Shown: in pieces, positions 48,192 to 59,035 of the stretch
How the letters are laid out: every line of letters begins with the position of its first letter
Numbering within the stretch: position 1 is the stretch's first letter
From: Magicicada septendecula
Taxonomy: Eukaryota > Arthropoda > Insecta > Hemiptera > Cicadidae
Assembly (NCBI GenBank): GCA_034769895.1
Contig: CM068371.1
Coordinates: 403,139,469 to 403,203,468, forward strand
Direction of reading: 5' to 3'
Length of the DNA: 64,000 nt
Notes under the pieces: generated by a model
What the model was told of the DNA's origin: nothing
The model's database searches: none
What the model saw: the letters and a program-made list of their open reading frames with translations, nothing else
Position numbers and translations under genes: made by a program

Positions 48192-49449
48192 TAAAATAAC
48201 TGCAATCCATCACGGCCATCTTTTAAATAAAATTAAAAACTGTATGTTCAGTTCAGCGTCGATCGTCCGGAATAATTAGCGTCAGCATTTTCCGGATATT
48301 GAACAGGCTCGTTGAATAGGAAATTTCCTGACATAATCCACACAATATCAAAAAAATATTTTTTTATTAATCTTGCAAAGAAATTGCAGGTGTAAGTGTT
48401 GTATGAAAAAATGAGTGGTGTCGTTCAAAACAGTTTTAACGGGCAACACAACAGTAGTGAAAAGTTATATACTGTCAATTAACGTTGATCGGGGATTATT
48501 TTGGATTGGCCGGTCTTTTTCGTGCAGCTAAATTACTGAAACATAGTGTATTTATTAAGTAATTCGTTAAGCTTTTTCTTATCTCTCCGAGACACGTGAC
48601 GGATTATTGACGTTACTGTCTAGAACTCTTTGTTCTATTGTGAACTTTTGCTAAGCACTGAGCTCTAAGAAGAAGTTAGTTCTTGGACGTTTTCAGAGGG
48701 CATCGTTGTAACTGAAAGTAGTTTCATTGCGGCCTATATTCTGTTCCCATCCGATAAAACCTGATTAGTACCTGATTTGTGCAACTTGTCTACTGATCAT
48801 TTTATGCTTATCCAAAATCATCGTCTGTGTAAACACCGTTGCTCTTTAGTTACATTCGTATTCTTCAAGGCTGCTATAATTTGGTGCAATTTATGCCACT
48901 AATGGGAGAATATGCTGTAGGTTTTTAATGCTGCACTCGTTATAGTACAAATGAAATGAATCGGGTCTAGTTTCCCTAGCATCAGCTGTACTGTTTATAC
49001 TGAAAATTGTAAAGTTGAGCGTGCTTCTGAAATCGTGGAACGCGATCGAATTGGTTTACTGTTGTGGCAAAATGGAAAGTATTTTCAGAGAATTGCGCGG
49101 CCTTTTATATTCGATTAGAGGGTGCTTCGCCTCAAAGCATTCGTACGATGTCATCCGTAGAATACAAAATGTAAGTCGAACCGAAAAAAATCTGTTTGAA
49201 TGCATTTCCCGTGCTTTTTTTTTAAAACTAACTTTCGTAATAACAAGGTGCAGCCTAATTCACTATGTGGAGCAGACAATAGTTACACGGTATTTAGCTT
49301 ACTGGACACTGTGAAGAAATAAACTACGGCGGATCGGATGTTAGTTTCTAATTACCTACATACTCACTTGTTTTCGGCAGTTAAAAAAGATTATTTGGTT
49401 TTTTAACATTTCATACATTATTTGGCTTTATTTAGATTTCATATACAGA
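48192..49449. other. No recognised gene
   Basis: Short ORFs including 49015-49314, without motifs. Confidence 0.5.
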
Positions 49450-50016
49450 GGAATAAAGTATTTAGGGGTGAAAATTACGGCCAGTGGGAAACAAGACAAA
49501 GAAATACAATCCAGAATTAATTTGGGAAATATGTCTATATCAACATTAAATGGAATCCTGTGAGATAAGCAGATTACAGCAGAAACTAAAACCAAAATAT
49601 TTAAAACCATTGTTAGAAGTATCGTGACTTACGGCTCAGAAGTTTCGACTACCAGTAAACACAGAAGAACAAAATTAATGACAGCAGAGATGGACTTTTG
49701 GAGACGTTCGGCAAGAATACAAGACGTGAGAAAATTAGAAATGAAGGTGTTAAGGACGACACAATGAATGTGAAAAATTCAATTGTTGATTTTATCCAAA
49801 CAAAAAATTACAATGATATGGACACACGAAAAGAATGGCTTAGGAAAGATTGCCAAGGAGAGTTATAGAATGGACACCCCACCAGGAAGAAGGAAAAGAG
49901 GAAGACCACCTGTCACCTGGATAGAAGAAATTCAGACTATATTGAGGGAACGAGAAATTGAAGATCTTTGGATGGACAAGCAGCAGTGGAATATGAGAAT
50001 TCAATCAATTCTGTAA
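49450..50016 (+). mobile_element. LINE ORF2 C-terminal relic
   Basis: IKYLGVKITASGKQDKEIQS, then RINLGNMSISTLNGIL, one stop, and DKQITAETKTKIFKTIVRSI continue to TAEMDFWRRSARIQDVRKLE in one frame. A shift then leads to GHTKRMA-like sequence and WTPPGRRKRGRPPVTWIEEI, LREREIEDLWMDKQQWNMRI, with the natural stop at 50016. The same domain as the 8.1-8.5 kb relic, on the opposite strand and covering the 3' end. Reverse-transcriptase core absent. Confidence 0.8.
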
Positions 50017-50117
50017 TCTTTGGTTCCGGAATATGTGTAAACATGGTACAGCGGAATGATAAAAATAAAATAAGATTATTTGGAAGAGTAAAAATATTTC
50101 CAGATATTGGAAAAATT

Positions 50118-50440
50118 CTGCGAACTGGTGACTGGACTCTGGTGCTTTCTTCCCTTCGCTAACCGCATGTGTTGCCAGTTTACCCGGCAGTAGGTCCAAC
50201 AGGCTAACCGTATCCGGCTTTTGTAGTGCGCTAGCCTCACCAGCAATCCTCTCCTGAATGTCGAAGCAATTCATTATGCTCGATGTCCGCCCTACGTCCG
50301 AAACTTCCGTGAGAACCGAGAGGAAGTGATGTGTTCCTCTGTAGAGGTTACCGACTTGCAGCAAAATAAACAGGTACCGTAATGCAGCTGCCATTTTTAG
50401 GCCTCTTGCCCTTCCTGTTTTTCTGTTTTTACCGTTAGTA
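50118..50440 (-). pseudogene. Histone H2B-derived pseudogene
   Basis: Within a 172-codon minus-strand ORF (50005-50523) lie SIMNCFDIQERIAGEAS (50230-50282) and LLPGKLATHAVSEGKKA (about 50143-50193). These correspond to H2B SIMNSFVNDIFERIAAEAS and LLPGELAKHAVSEGTKA, in the right order. Upstream, VLTEVSDVGRTS matches VLKQVHPDTGISSKA, and a Lys/Arg-rich stretch (GKNRKTGRARGLK) may be the basic tail. Residues are missing between the blocks (for example the HYNKRSTITSREIQ part is shortened), so the histone fold cannot form normally. DNA around the C-terminus also resembles the H2B end. The frame has stayed open despite deletions. No poly-A or cluster partner is visible. Confidence 0.75.
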
Positions 50441-50524
50441 GTACCCACGCATTTTATACGGCAGTTAAATCTGGGTAACAACAAAAGCGAGAAAGCTCTC
50501 TTGGGTGAACAATACAAGCCCAAG

Positions 50525-50770
50525 AGATAACGTTTCTAAGAAGAGTCAACGGTTGTGACCGGAGATATATGATAAGGAACGATATAATCAGAGAAGAACT
50601 TCAAATATTTAATTTAAATGACAAAACTAAAAGAAAACAAAATTAAATGAACGAACATTTGGAAAGAGTAGAAGAAAATATTTTATCTTTAACTCAAGAA
50701 CATAAAATAAAGGAGAAGGAAGAAACTAGGTCGATCTAAAAAAATATGGGCACCGTAACGAGCAACAATG
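50525..50770 (+). mobile_element. LINE ORF2 C-terminal relic
   Basis: FLRRVNGCDRRYMIRNDIIR, then EELQIFNLNDKTKRKQN, a stop, and MNEHLERVEENI fit the FLRRxxGxxxxDxxRNExIRxEL..NDKI..HLERM pattern of LINE C-termini. It continues weakly as LTQEHKIKEKEETRSI. Same strand as 49450-50016, with the H2B relic between, but from a different LINE subfamily. Confidence 0.65.
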
Positions 50771-50991
50771 CCTAAAGCGTGAACTGGAGGTGGTTATAAG
50801 AAAATAAATTGTGGGTGCGTGTACTTATGTACGCGCGTTAGAAGTTGTACTTCTTTGGCGTGATTGAAAAACTAAGGGTTAACATGCATGCTAAAAATTC
50901 ATACGAGTAGAACGATAAGAGGAGTGAAGGGAGATAGTAAATACGATTATCGGTTATAGATACCGCATCCAACTGGACCCGTGAAAAAAAT

Positions 50992-51360
50992 TTAGAACGG
51001 ATTGCGGTTTGGAGTTAATAGATTGGAGATGACATGTAGCAAAAGTTCTTTTTGTTTATCGTTATTATTATGCCATTTGTCATATTTATGGTTGACGTTT
51101 GAGAAAAACTTAACTTCTTGGCCTCTTAATTCCAGCTCGAAGTATATTGCAATAATCTTCGTCTGAGGAAATATTGTTATTTTGATAAAAGAATCAAAAT
51201 CAGAGTAATCATTATTTTCGAGATTAACCCTAATATCTTTATAACAATTTGCATAATTTTTGAATTCAGGCTCATCTTTTCGCATAGGTGATAATATAGT
51301 TGTAGATCGGCAATGCATAAAAGTTGCTTCAAATCTACACTGCTGAGGTTTATTTGCCAC
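50992..51360 (-). CDS. Uncharacterised coding-like ORF, about 115-122 codons
   Basis: The minus-strand frame includes RFEATFMHCRSTTILSPMRK, NCYKDIRVNLENNDYSDFDS, IFPQTKIIAIYFELELRGQE and HVISNLLTPNRNPF before a stop. Composition and synonymous-site variety look genuinely coding, in contrast to nearby chance ORFs. There is no ATG at the beginning: the first codon is GTG, the first Met codon is about 15 codons in, and an acceptor-like CCTCAG lies at about 51345-51350, so it could be a terminal exon. It could equally be a mobile-element ORF. No family recognised. The flank at 51361-51840 is very AT-rich. Confidence 0.4.
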   Translation of the reverse strand: MANKPQQCRFEATFMHCRSTTILSPMRKDEPEFKNYANCYKDIRVNLENNDYSDFDSFIKITIFPQTKIIAIYFELELRGQEVKFFSNVNHKYDKWHNNNDKQKELLLHVISNLLTPNRNPF

Positions 51361-53387
51361 TATTTTTTTATAGCATGTAAACGTGTGTTTGTGTGTTTAT
51401 AATATGACTATTATAGACTAAAAGATAAAAATTTAATTCAATTGAATTAATTTAAATTCAATATTACAATATTTTAGTAGAAAAAAAATTAATTTTTTAT
51501 CAAATAGCTCAAAATACTTACGAATAGTTTATTACAGTAATGGATTTACTTTTCGATAGACTTCTGAATAATTAATTGTGATCTGTAATTTAAAATATAG
51601 AAATATATATTAGATTATTGGATGAAAGCAAACATAATGATAGAATACTTATCGAAACTTTTATTGATTTAATATAAAAAAGACTTTTGAAATTAATACT
51701 TACGAAAAATTAACCTCAAATATTTTTAAACACTTATTAAAATTTGGTTACACAATTTTTGTCACCGAAAAATATTTCACAGCACAATGTAGGCCTTTAT
51801 AAAGTTATTTAAAAAGAAAAGTTAATTACTATAGTGAGTTAGAGTTATAAGTTAGTTGCCCGGTGGTTTCTGCAGAAGTTTCCGAATAGATTTCTAATAA
51901 ACACAGAAATTGATGTAATTAAAAATTCAGTTTTGCTGACCACGTGATGTGTGTGTGTGTGTGTGTCCGTGTGTGTGTCCGTGTGTGTGTAACGGTCACA
52001 ATTATTATTATTTACGAATACAAGCCTGTGTTTATATTTAAGGCAACTGTATTGTGTAAACCACCAGCTAGGTACTAGAATTTTTGTATGATTCTTGCCC
52101 TATGTATAATTGTTGCGCAGCAATTTTCTTTTTCTTTAATATATAAATGAGCAAGACGTTGATGGCATGAAATAACTAAATAAAATTGAAGAAATAAATC
52201 ATCGGGTTATTAATTGTTACTTTTAAATTATATATCCATTAACTATCAGCACCAGCAGGTCCATCGGGGCCGCGACCGAAATGTTTTGGTTTTTTGGCCT
52301 CAGGCTCGTTGTCCACGGCCAACTTCATCCTGTTAACTTTCCGTTTCCGTTGCATGGTGCGCGCGTATTTCGTTACATACTAAAATTTCACCCTCAACGC
52401 GCCTAAAGAAGTATAACTTCAAAAATCATATTTCTAGGTGTGATAGTATTCGCGCATGATAAATTAAAAAAGTGTATTGTCAGAAAATCTGGCGTAGCGA
52501 ACTAATTGCAGTGTATTGTTCCATGTTCATCGCGGATTCTACGAATTCAGTTGCTGTTGTCATAATTATAATAATTAGTATTTTAATTAACATGAACAAC
52601 ATTGTTTATCAACGGGACTAGACATTAATTGTTAATTGATTACTGAGAACACTAGTGGGAATTATAGTGCCGCGATGCGTGTTATGCGGCATTTAACTGC
52701 TGTTATGCATCACACACGCGCGCGGTTGTGTTACCTGTCCACGACAATTAAACGGCTTTAAACAGCAGATGAGATCGTTGTCGAGATTGTAGACTTTAGC
52801 GATAAATTGCACCGATGTCCTACTTACTGCTGCTGCTGCTGCTGCTGCTGCTAAGGTTTAATTATCAAGACACTGGTTAACAAGTAGTAAATATTTATTA
52901 ACAAATTCTCGTACTGTAAAATCGGTGTTTCTCTTTGCCACTTTTTTTAACGACAGCGTGTATCTGCTTTGTACTAGTTCCAACTTCTGGCCACCTCTTT
53001 CTCGAATGGTCCTTTTCTTCCTACGTGCTCTTCTCACTGTTCACCATGTACCAGGGTATTTCTACAACCGTTCAACCGTTTCCCGATCGTTATTTTCAAT
53101 GTGCTGTTGTATCCTGTTTTAATTACACACTCCTGTTTTACTGCATTAGCTTTAATTAATAAATAAAACCTTAACTGTCATTTTATCATCGTCGTGCGAT
53201 TGTTGTTATCAAAATATGTCACGTTTGGTAGAAGAATTGATGGATCTGAATTCGTAATTGTACCTCGTACACACACAGACAATGTAGTTCCAAATTTCCC
53301 TCTTATTTTAAAGAATAAATCAAAACAAAGTTACTCATTTCACGACTCAAAACAAAGTTACTCATTTCACGACTATTTTCTGTTCTT
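51361..53387. other. AT-rich to mixed sequence with microsatellites, no gene seen
   Basis: Contains an interrupted GT tract (51947-51989), a (CTG)n run of about 8.5 units (52827-52852), and a perfect 27-base direct duplication (53320-53346, 53347-53373). Confidence 0.6.
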
Positions 53388-53711
53388 TTATCCCCATCTC
53401 ATCGAGTATGTCCTCTTTGCATAATCTCCTGGGTCTAGTCCGCTTCCATCGTCTATGTGGAACCCAGTTTTGGGCCAATAATCATCAGGTACCAGTTCTA
53501 TGTGGCCGTAGCATACGAGGTGCTTTGCATTTACGGTGTATAAAATTGTTTTGTCAACGTGAGCCCTTTTGTTATCCTCATTTGTGATGTACTGGGGACT
53601 GGACATCCCGCAAGCCTTCTCCAAAGTTTCAGAGCATAGGTGCTCTAATTTTTCTATAACGGCAGAGTAAAAATTATCTTTTAAGTTTCCTTGGATATTT
53701 TCACACTCCAA
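53388..53711 (-). mobile_element. LINE ORF2 C-terminal relic
   Basis: HLVCYGHIELVPDDYWPKTG resembles the QLKWYGHVxRMPDDRWPKK motif of insect LINEs, preceded by a VDKTI-like stretch (usually xxxTIIDDIExKQL). Frame open for 107 codons but diverged, with the GRRRRGRP motif absent. Moderate support. Confidence 0.5.
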
Positions 53712-54059
53712 AGAAAAAAATTAGCTGCCCTGACACAATTTCCATTGGTTTGTTTCGCAACTGATATTTTCATCAGTTCTGGCTTTTCTACAATACGTAG
53801 GCCTATCACTTTTCTTTTATAAATAGTGTAAATTGTTTCTCTTAAGTAAGTTTTTTGGAATATTCTCTTTGTTGTTGTTGTTGTTGTTGTTTTAAAAGCC
53901 TGTCTTTCGTACACGTTTCTTTGGTAGCCATAAACTTTGAAAAGTTTTCGTTTTTTGTCGTTATGAGTAATAGTTTTAATGAAAAATCAATGAAGGAAAC
54001 ATATTCTGACCTTTAGCAGACCTTTCTATCGCATCGGGTACATATGTGCAGAACCAAAA
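53712..54059. other. No recognised gene
   Basis: Contains a short (TTG)n run at 53869-53890. Confidence 0.5.
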
Positions 54060-54340
54060 TATTCAGTCGTAACGGACGAAAAAATTGTGTCGACAGAATC
54101 AGCTCTTTTTAAGGCACGTGAGTGGTTATCGTGTAGGGAATCGAATGCGTAATGAAAATATAAGGGCCGAACTGGGTATATTGTCCATCAATGATAAGAT
54201 AGAAGAACGAAAGCAGCAATGGATGGAACACGTCTACAGAATAGACCACCAGAGGCTAGTAAAACACGCTGTAGACTACAAACCTGTTGGCAGAAGATCT
54301 ACGTGTAGGCCCTGGAAGAGATGGCTACAGTGAAGGCGGA
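54060..54340 (+). mobile_element. LINE ORF2 C-terminal relic
   Basis: QLFLRHVSGYRVGNRMRNEN, IRAELGILSINDKIEERKQQ, WMEHVYRIDHQRLVKHAVDY and KPVGRRSTCRPWKRWL give the complete FLR..GY..RxRNExIR.EL...KI..W..HV.RMD..RL....YKP.GRR..GRP.KRW pattern without a stop, ending at 54333. A short GACGACGACGAGG run follows. 5'-truncated. Confidence 0.8.
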
Positions 54341-57300
54341 ACAGGGTTTAAGACTACACCGTGAAGTGACGACGACGAGGAGAATTAGCTCTCTAGAAGA
54401 CAACGGTGTCAGGCTGTGCGCTATAGATTACACTTTTTCTTTACTGAAGATGGAACACAAATTCCACAATATCTCTTTCATTGGTAAGTTATCGCAGTCA
54501 CGTTTCGAAATTTATTTCGTCGCTAAGTTTATTTAAATTAATTCAATTACTTTTCGTAGTCAAAGTCTTTGGTAAGGAGTTTGTACATGGTACATGGATG
54601 TTTCGTCTCATCGCGCGTTGTACTGTAACTCGTAGTCGGTGTTAGAGAATGGTCTCACGCGGTGCGAGGAACCAGTTTGGTCATGGCTTACTTTTTACGT
54701 ACTACAAATCGTTCAGCAATAAAAATATTGAGTATGTTTATTGAATCCGTCAATCGAGTGTAACGTTAATTATGTACGGCCCAGGTACAGTTCGATTGTT
54801 ATTAATTGATATTACTTAATTAATTTGTTTTATGAGTTAGTAAGAACGTTTGTGAAGCAAAAATAGTTTTAGTCCTAAACAAAAACTATTCGTCATTAGA
54901 GCGGAGAGGTACAGTGCAATAAGGACGTCGAGTAATTAGTGTCGCGTTGACACGATCGGCGTTCCACATTCTCGTCTGTTAACGTTTGTTTCCTGTTTGC
55001 AACGCATCCGCTCTCATAGAAATAATCCTCCAAGGATGAGAATGAGGTGCAGTTGCTGTGATTGCGATTGCAGTGTACGTACAGTTTATAATCCGCGTCG
55101 TCTGTGTTTGTGCATGTATAGAGGCGTCTAAATTAATTACATCCGTACAAATTGAGGATCGAAAGCCCGTTAACACGCACACGCGCGCGCGTGGTATTCT
55201 CGTAATTTTGTTAAGTGCTGCACAGGTGTATCGATCGTTATCTTTTCATAAATTGTTTTTGTTGTGAGAAGAAAAAACACTCGTGCCACACAAAAAGCTG
55301 TCTCCCGTCTTGAGTTTGTCGCTTTTGTCGCTCGTTAGTAAGTACAGAGTGTTGTCACTTCTTTTCCACTGGAAATTGTGTTTTGTGCGCGTCGTCGGAC
55401 GACTGAATTAACACCATTTGTGCGCTTTTCAGTCGTTAAGAGCGATGAGCGAGAGAATTAGGAAATTTTTTTTTGTCCCACTTCTGGCGCCCGTCTTTTA
55501 GGGCGAGTAGTAATTCAATTTCTTTTTCAGCCGGATGATAATTTTTTTGGTGTTGGCCTAAAATTGTATTTCTTTTTCTTGTTCAGTTTGTCGTCGCATT
55601 CAGTGATACGTTTCAGAGTGACGTAAAATTCGTCGTGTTTAGGTGTGTCGATGCTCACGTGATTGCGTCGACGTGCGTCACACGTCATTGGTTTCCTTTT
55701 CTCGCCGATCGTAGATTTAGAGGCAGAGGCAGATGCTGTGGGTGCGATACCCCACACAATGTTGACTGTTGTTGCACCATACACACTCGAACTGTATAGT
55801 GTTTGGTGTAGATTAACCCGTACCAAAATTGGATCTCACATTGGTCGCTTTTTCAGTTTATTTTCTGTTTCCTTGTGTACATGCAGTCTGTTGTGGATTT
55901 AATAGTCAAGAAAACGCAGGGGTGGTTTTATTTTTTAAATTTTGTCACGTGGTCATAGCGCTTTCTGCGTTAGTGCTTCCACATAAAATCGGTTTTTGTG
56001 AAAATGTTGTAGTTATACACAAATGTTTTGTTTCAAAAATTCTTTTATAGTAAACGAAGCTGGTGACTGTGTTTGAATTTTAGGGTAAGGGAAAGTAGAG
56101 TGTACACTTCGTTTCGTTTCTCGACGATACATTTTCCTTTCAGGTGTCAAGCATATACGTTATGTGCGAAATAGAGATTATCGAGACCAGCGCTTTTAAA
56201 ACTTTTCTTTTATAAGAGACGTCTGTGATAAAATATAGTTTGTAGTGTCCAGTCCCTAAAACGTACAGTACTCAGATTAGGTATAAGCTTACCCATTCGC
56301 GCACATGCCACATATAGATAAACTTTAGTATATTTTTTGCCAGTAACATTAAGAAGGGTCAGAGCGTTTTTAAGCTTAAGCTTCTCTCTTAGACGGTGTT
56401 TTATTTATTTACATAAAACTACCGCATTGGATTCCATTAACAACTACACCAATAAATATAATATAATAAAGAGTGTAGTACATCTTAAAAAACTGCATTA
56501 AGCGGGATTGTTTTTGGAAAACGTTTTCACAACGTATTCAACATTTACGTATGTTTGTACCACCATCGCAGCGATGGGATTTCGACCCGAATTTTGTACG
56601 CTTTCTTGCCTGCAGGTGTTCCGAGTAGACAGTTTGTGTCCGAGTCTTGGGTTAGGTTTCTGATTCACCATACTCGTGTACACGATTGCCCGACTGCGAA
56701 GACTTGTTACCTCTAAATAGTTACTGTCAGGAAGAGTACAACTCTCGCCGAACCTTATTGAGAAACCCCTTCGTTGACCTCTCTTTTTACGACCAGGGCC
56801 AGTAGCCGGCCGCTGGCAGTGTTTCCGCCTATCGTACTTAGCAGTTGCGCCGGGTAAGTACGTATGGGTAATCGCATGTAGTTACATTCACAACGTCGCT
56901 CGTTGGGGAACCGTAAGGAAGACATTACCGTGGGAAACTAATCTTTGGTGTTCGATGCCATTCCTGAAACCTGTCTTCTGCCCACCCAGGGGGCGTTGCT
57001 GATTTGATCTTCGGAAGATTGCAATAAACGATTCGAAGTCTTTCCCGGGAATATCGATTTAAGAAGATCAACAAGACGTGACCACCATATTTCCCGTAAC
57101 GAGGACATCACTATTGAGGAAAATTTTTTACGAATTCCACTGATGAATTTTACTTTGAAACGACAGTAGTGTAAACTCTCTGCACAAGTAATGCTTTTGT
57201 GAAGATTAATAAGTGTGTGCGAGAGCGTTTGCATTTATCAGCAGGGATTTAAATGCGATATTTATTACCTTTTTGTATGTGATAACAAGAAGCTGTAGTG

Positions 57301-58035
57301 AACAGAGGTTTGCTGGGGTGTGCAGCCGACGAAGACTTGTTCAGCGTATGGGGTGGAACAAAATGATGACCGGGATTTTACCCCGCGGTGCGTTGTGCAG
57401 GAAGCAGTTCTGTGACAGCTAAAACTGTCCCGAGTGTTAATTGGATTCCGCTTAGTGGGCGGCTAACGTGAGAACCCCCTTGCCGTACAGCGTTAAGTAT
57501 CCAAAGAGTAGTGCAATGAGGAAACTGTTGACTGGCCCAGTTCACACTTCGAGATGCTGAACTGCTTTGGAATTGACGTACAAGAACAGAAATCCGGAAA
57601 ACAGAAATAGACAACTGCTGTATAAATAATTGTTTATAGAAATATTTTAAGGCATCGTTAGCCCAGTTTAGCTCTGAATTGCTGTTCTTTCTAAAGAAGC
57701 TTTTTAACAACTTTGTAAATATTAAACACTTCTAAAAGTTGCATTGAAAACGACAACTCTTTGCACGTATTACGTCGTAGTCAGAAATCATTGTCGTTTC
57801 TCGTTCACGAAGACGTAACAGAGGACAGACTTAACGTGTTCTCTTGTTCATGACTGTAGTCTGCATATTGAATGAAGAAGTGTCATTTACAAATCAGTCT
57901 TTAATTAGCAGTTGAAGTAAACTAAAAAGACGCGCGGCCGTGTGTGTAAACGGCTTCTATTTTTACCCAATCTAGGAGTATAGGCAGGGTAGTCTGCCTT
58001 TTGTAATCATTCGGAATTCAAGGAAGGTAGTGTGG
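54341..58035. other. CpG-rich DNA without a recognised gene
   Basis: Several overlapping short ORFs (55527-56050, 56938-57422, 57378-57710) lack recognisable domains. Confidence 0.5.
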
Positions 58036-58210
58036 CTTGATTGAGCTGCCCCTAGGATGCTATCACCAGTACTCACTTCCTCAGGGTGAGTTGGCCGGGG
58101 GGCTGAAAACTGCACCTTAATTTTGTGGTCCGTGCAGGAGTCGAGTCTAGCACCTGCAGATTAGTAGCCAGACACCAAACTCACTGGTCAACCAAGCTCC
58201 ATTTTCTTAT
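58036..58210 (-). mobile_element. tRNA-like SINE relic
   Basis: On the minus strand GGTTGACCAGTGAGTTTGG resembles an A-box region and GACTCGACTCC a B box, about 50 bases apart, followed by a non-tRNA body with GTGAGTACTGG. Too diverged for a tRNA gene. Limits approximate. It directly abuts the Jockey-type LINE. Confidence 0.45.
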
Positions 58211-58215
58211 TGAGG

Positions 58216-59035
58216 TTACAGGTTAAACTGAATATTCGCTCTCGGTACATGTCCTTTTTGCGTGAGATTAGACGACCACGTCTCTTCCGAGAGACGTATT
58301 ACAGCCGGGGTACTTTAAGGTAGTGTCTTACGGTCTCTCCTGTTTTCTGACCAAGTCAACGACATGTCCAGAGAGCCTGGAGTCCAGGTCGCTCTATTTG
58401 TCGGCGACACGGCGCTTTATACCGCCAATCGGAACGCTGACAGAGCTATCATACGACTCCAGCGCGCGCTCAATGCGTACTCGACCTGGACGGAAAACTG
58501 GAAAGTTGCCGTCAACGTGACCAAGAGCTCCTCGGTGCTATTTTCCAAGCGCCGGAAGAAACCGCGAGGACGAGTGAGACTCGGTCGAAGATATTTGGTT
58601 TAGGGAAGTCATGTACTTCGGTGTCCACCTATATCGTCGGCTCACCCGGCGTGCCCACGTCCAGACGATGAGAAAACGAGCGTCCGCTCATCTGACGTCT
58701 CTGTTTCCGATACTTGTCAACAAGGCTATGACCCGCAACCTCGGTAAGTTGATCGTGAACGCGTATCTGTTGCCGATCATCACCTATGCCGCCCCCGTCT
58801 GAGGTTACATTAGCGCTCTTCATAAAAAAAGCTGCAAAGAGTTCTCGATAGGGGCCCGGTTCCCTTCTTGTCTTTTGAGAAGCTGACTCAGTGTCCGTTC
58901 CTTGGATGACACCGTGCGGCGTCTTGCATGTAGATTTTACGTCCGAGCGGCAAGAACCCAGACAAACCCCTCATAGCCGGCCTTGGCAAGTACCGACGAC
59001 GTCCAGGTGATTCTTGGAAACGACCTCGGTAAATA
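58216..59035 (+). mobile_element. Jockey-clade LINE reverse transcriptase relic
   Basis: VNDMSREPGVQVALFVGDTA, then LYTANRNADRAIIRLQRALN and NVTKSSSVLFSKRRKKPRGR, match the Jockey-type RT. The catalytic YADD is replaced by VGDT, so the enzyme is dead. After a stop, MYFGVHLYRRLTRRAHVQTM, SLFPILVNKAMTRNLGKLIV and NAYLLPIITYAAPV follow, then a stop where WG is expected. The C-terminus IAGLGKYRRRPGDSWKRPR (about 58973-59030) is shifted in frame. The N-terminal endonuclease and fingers are missing. Confidence 0.88.
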
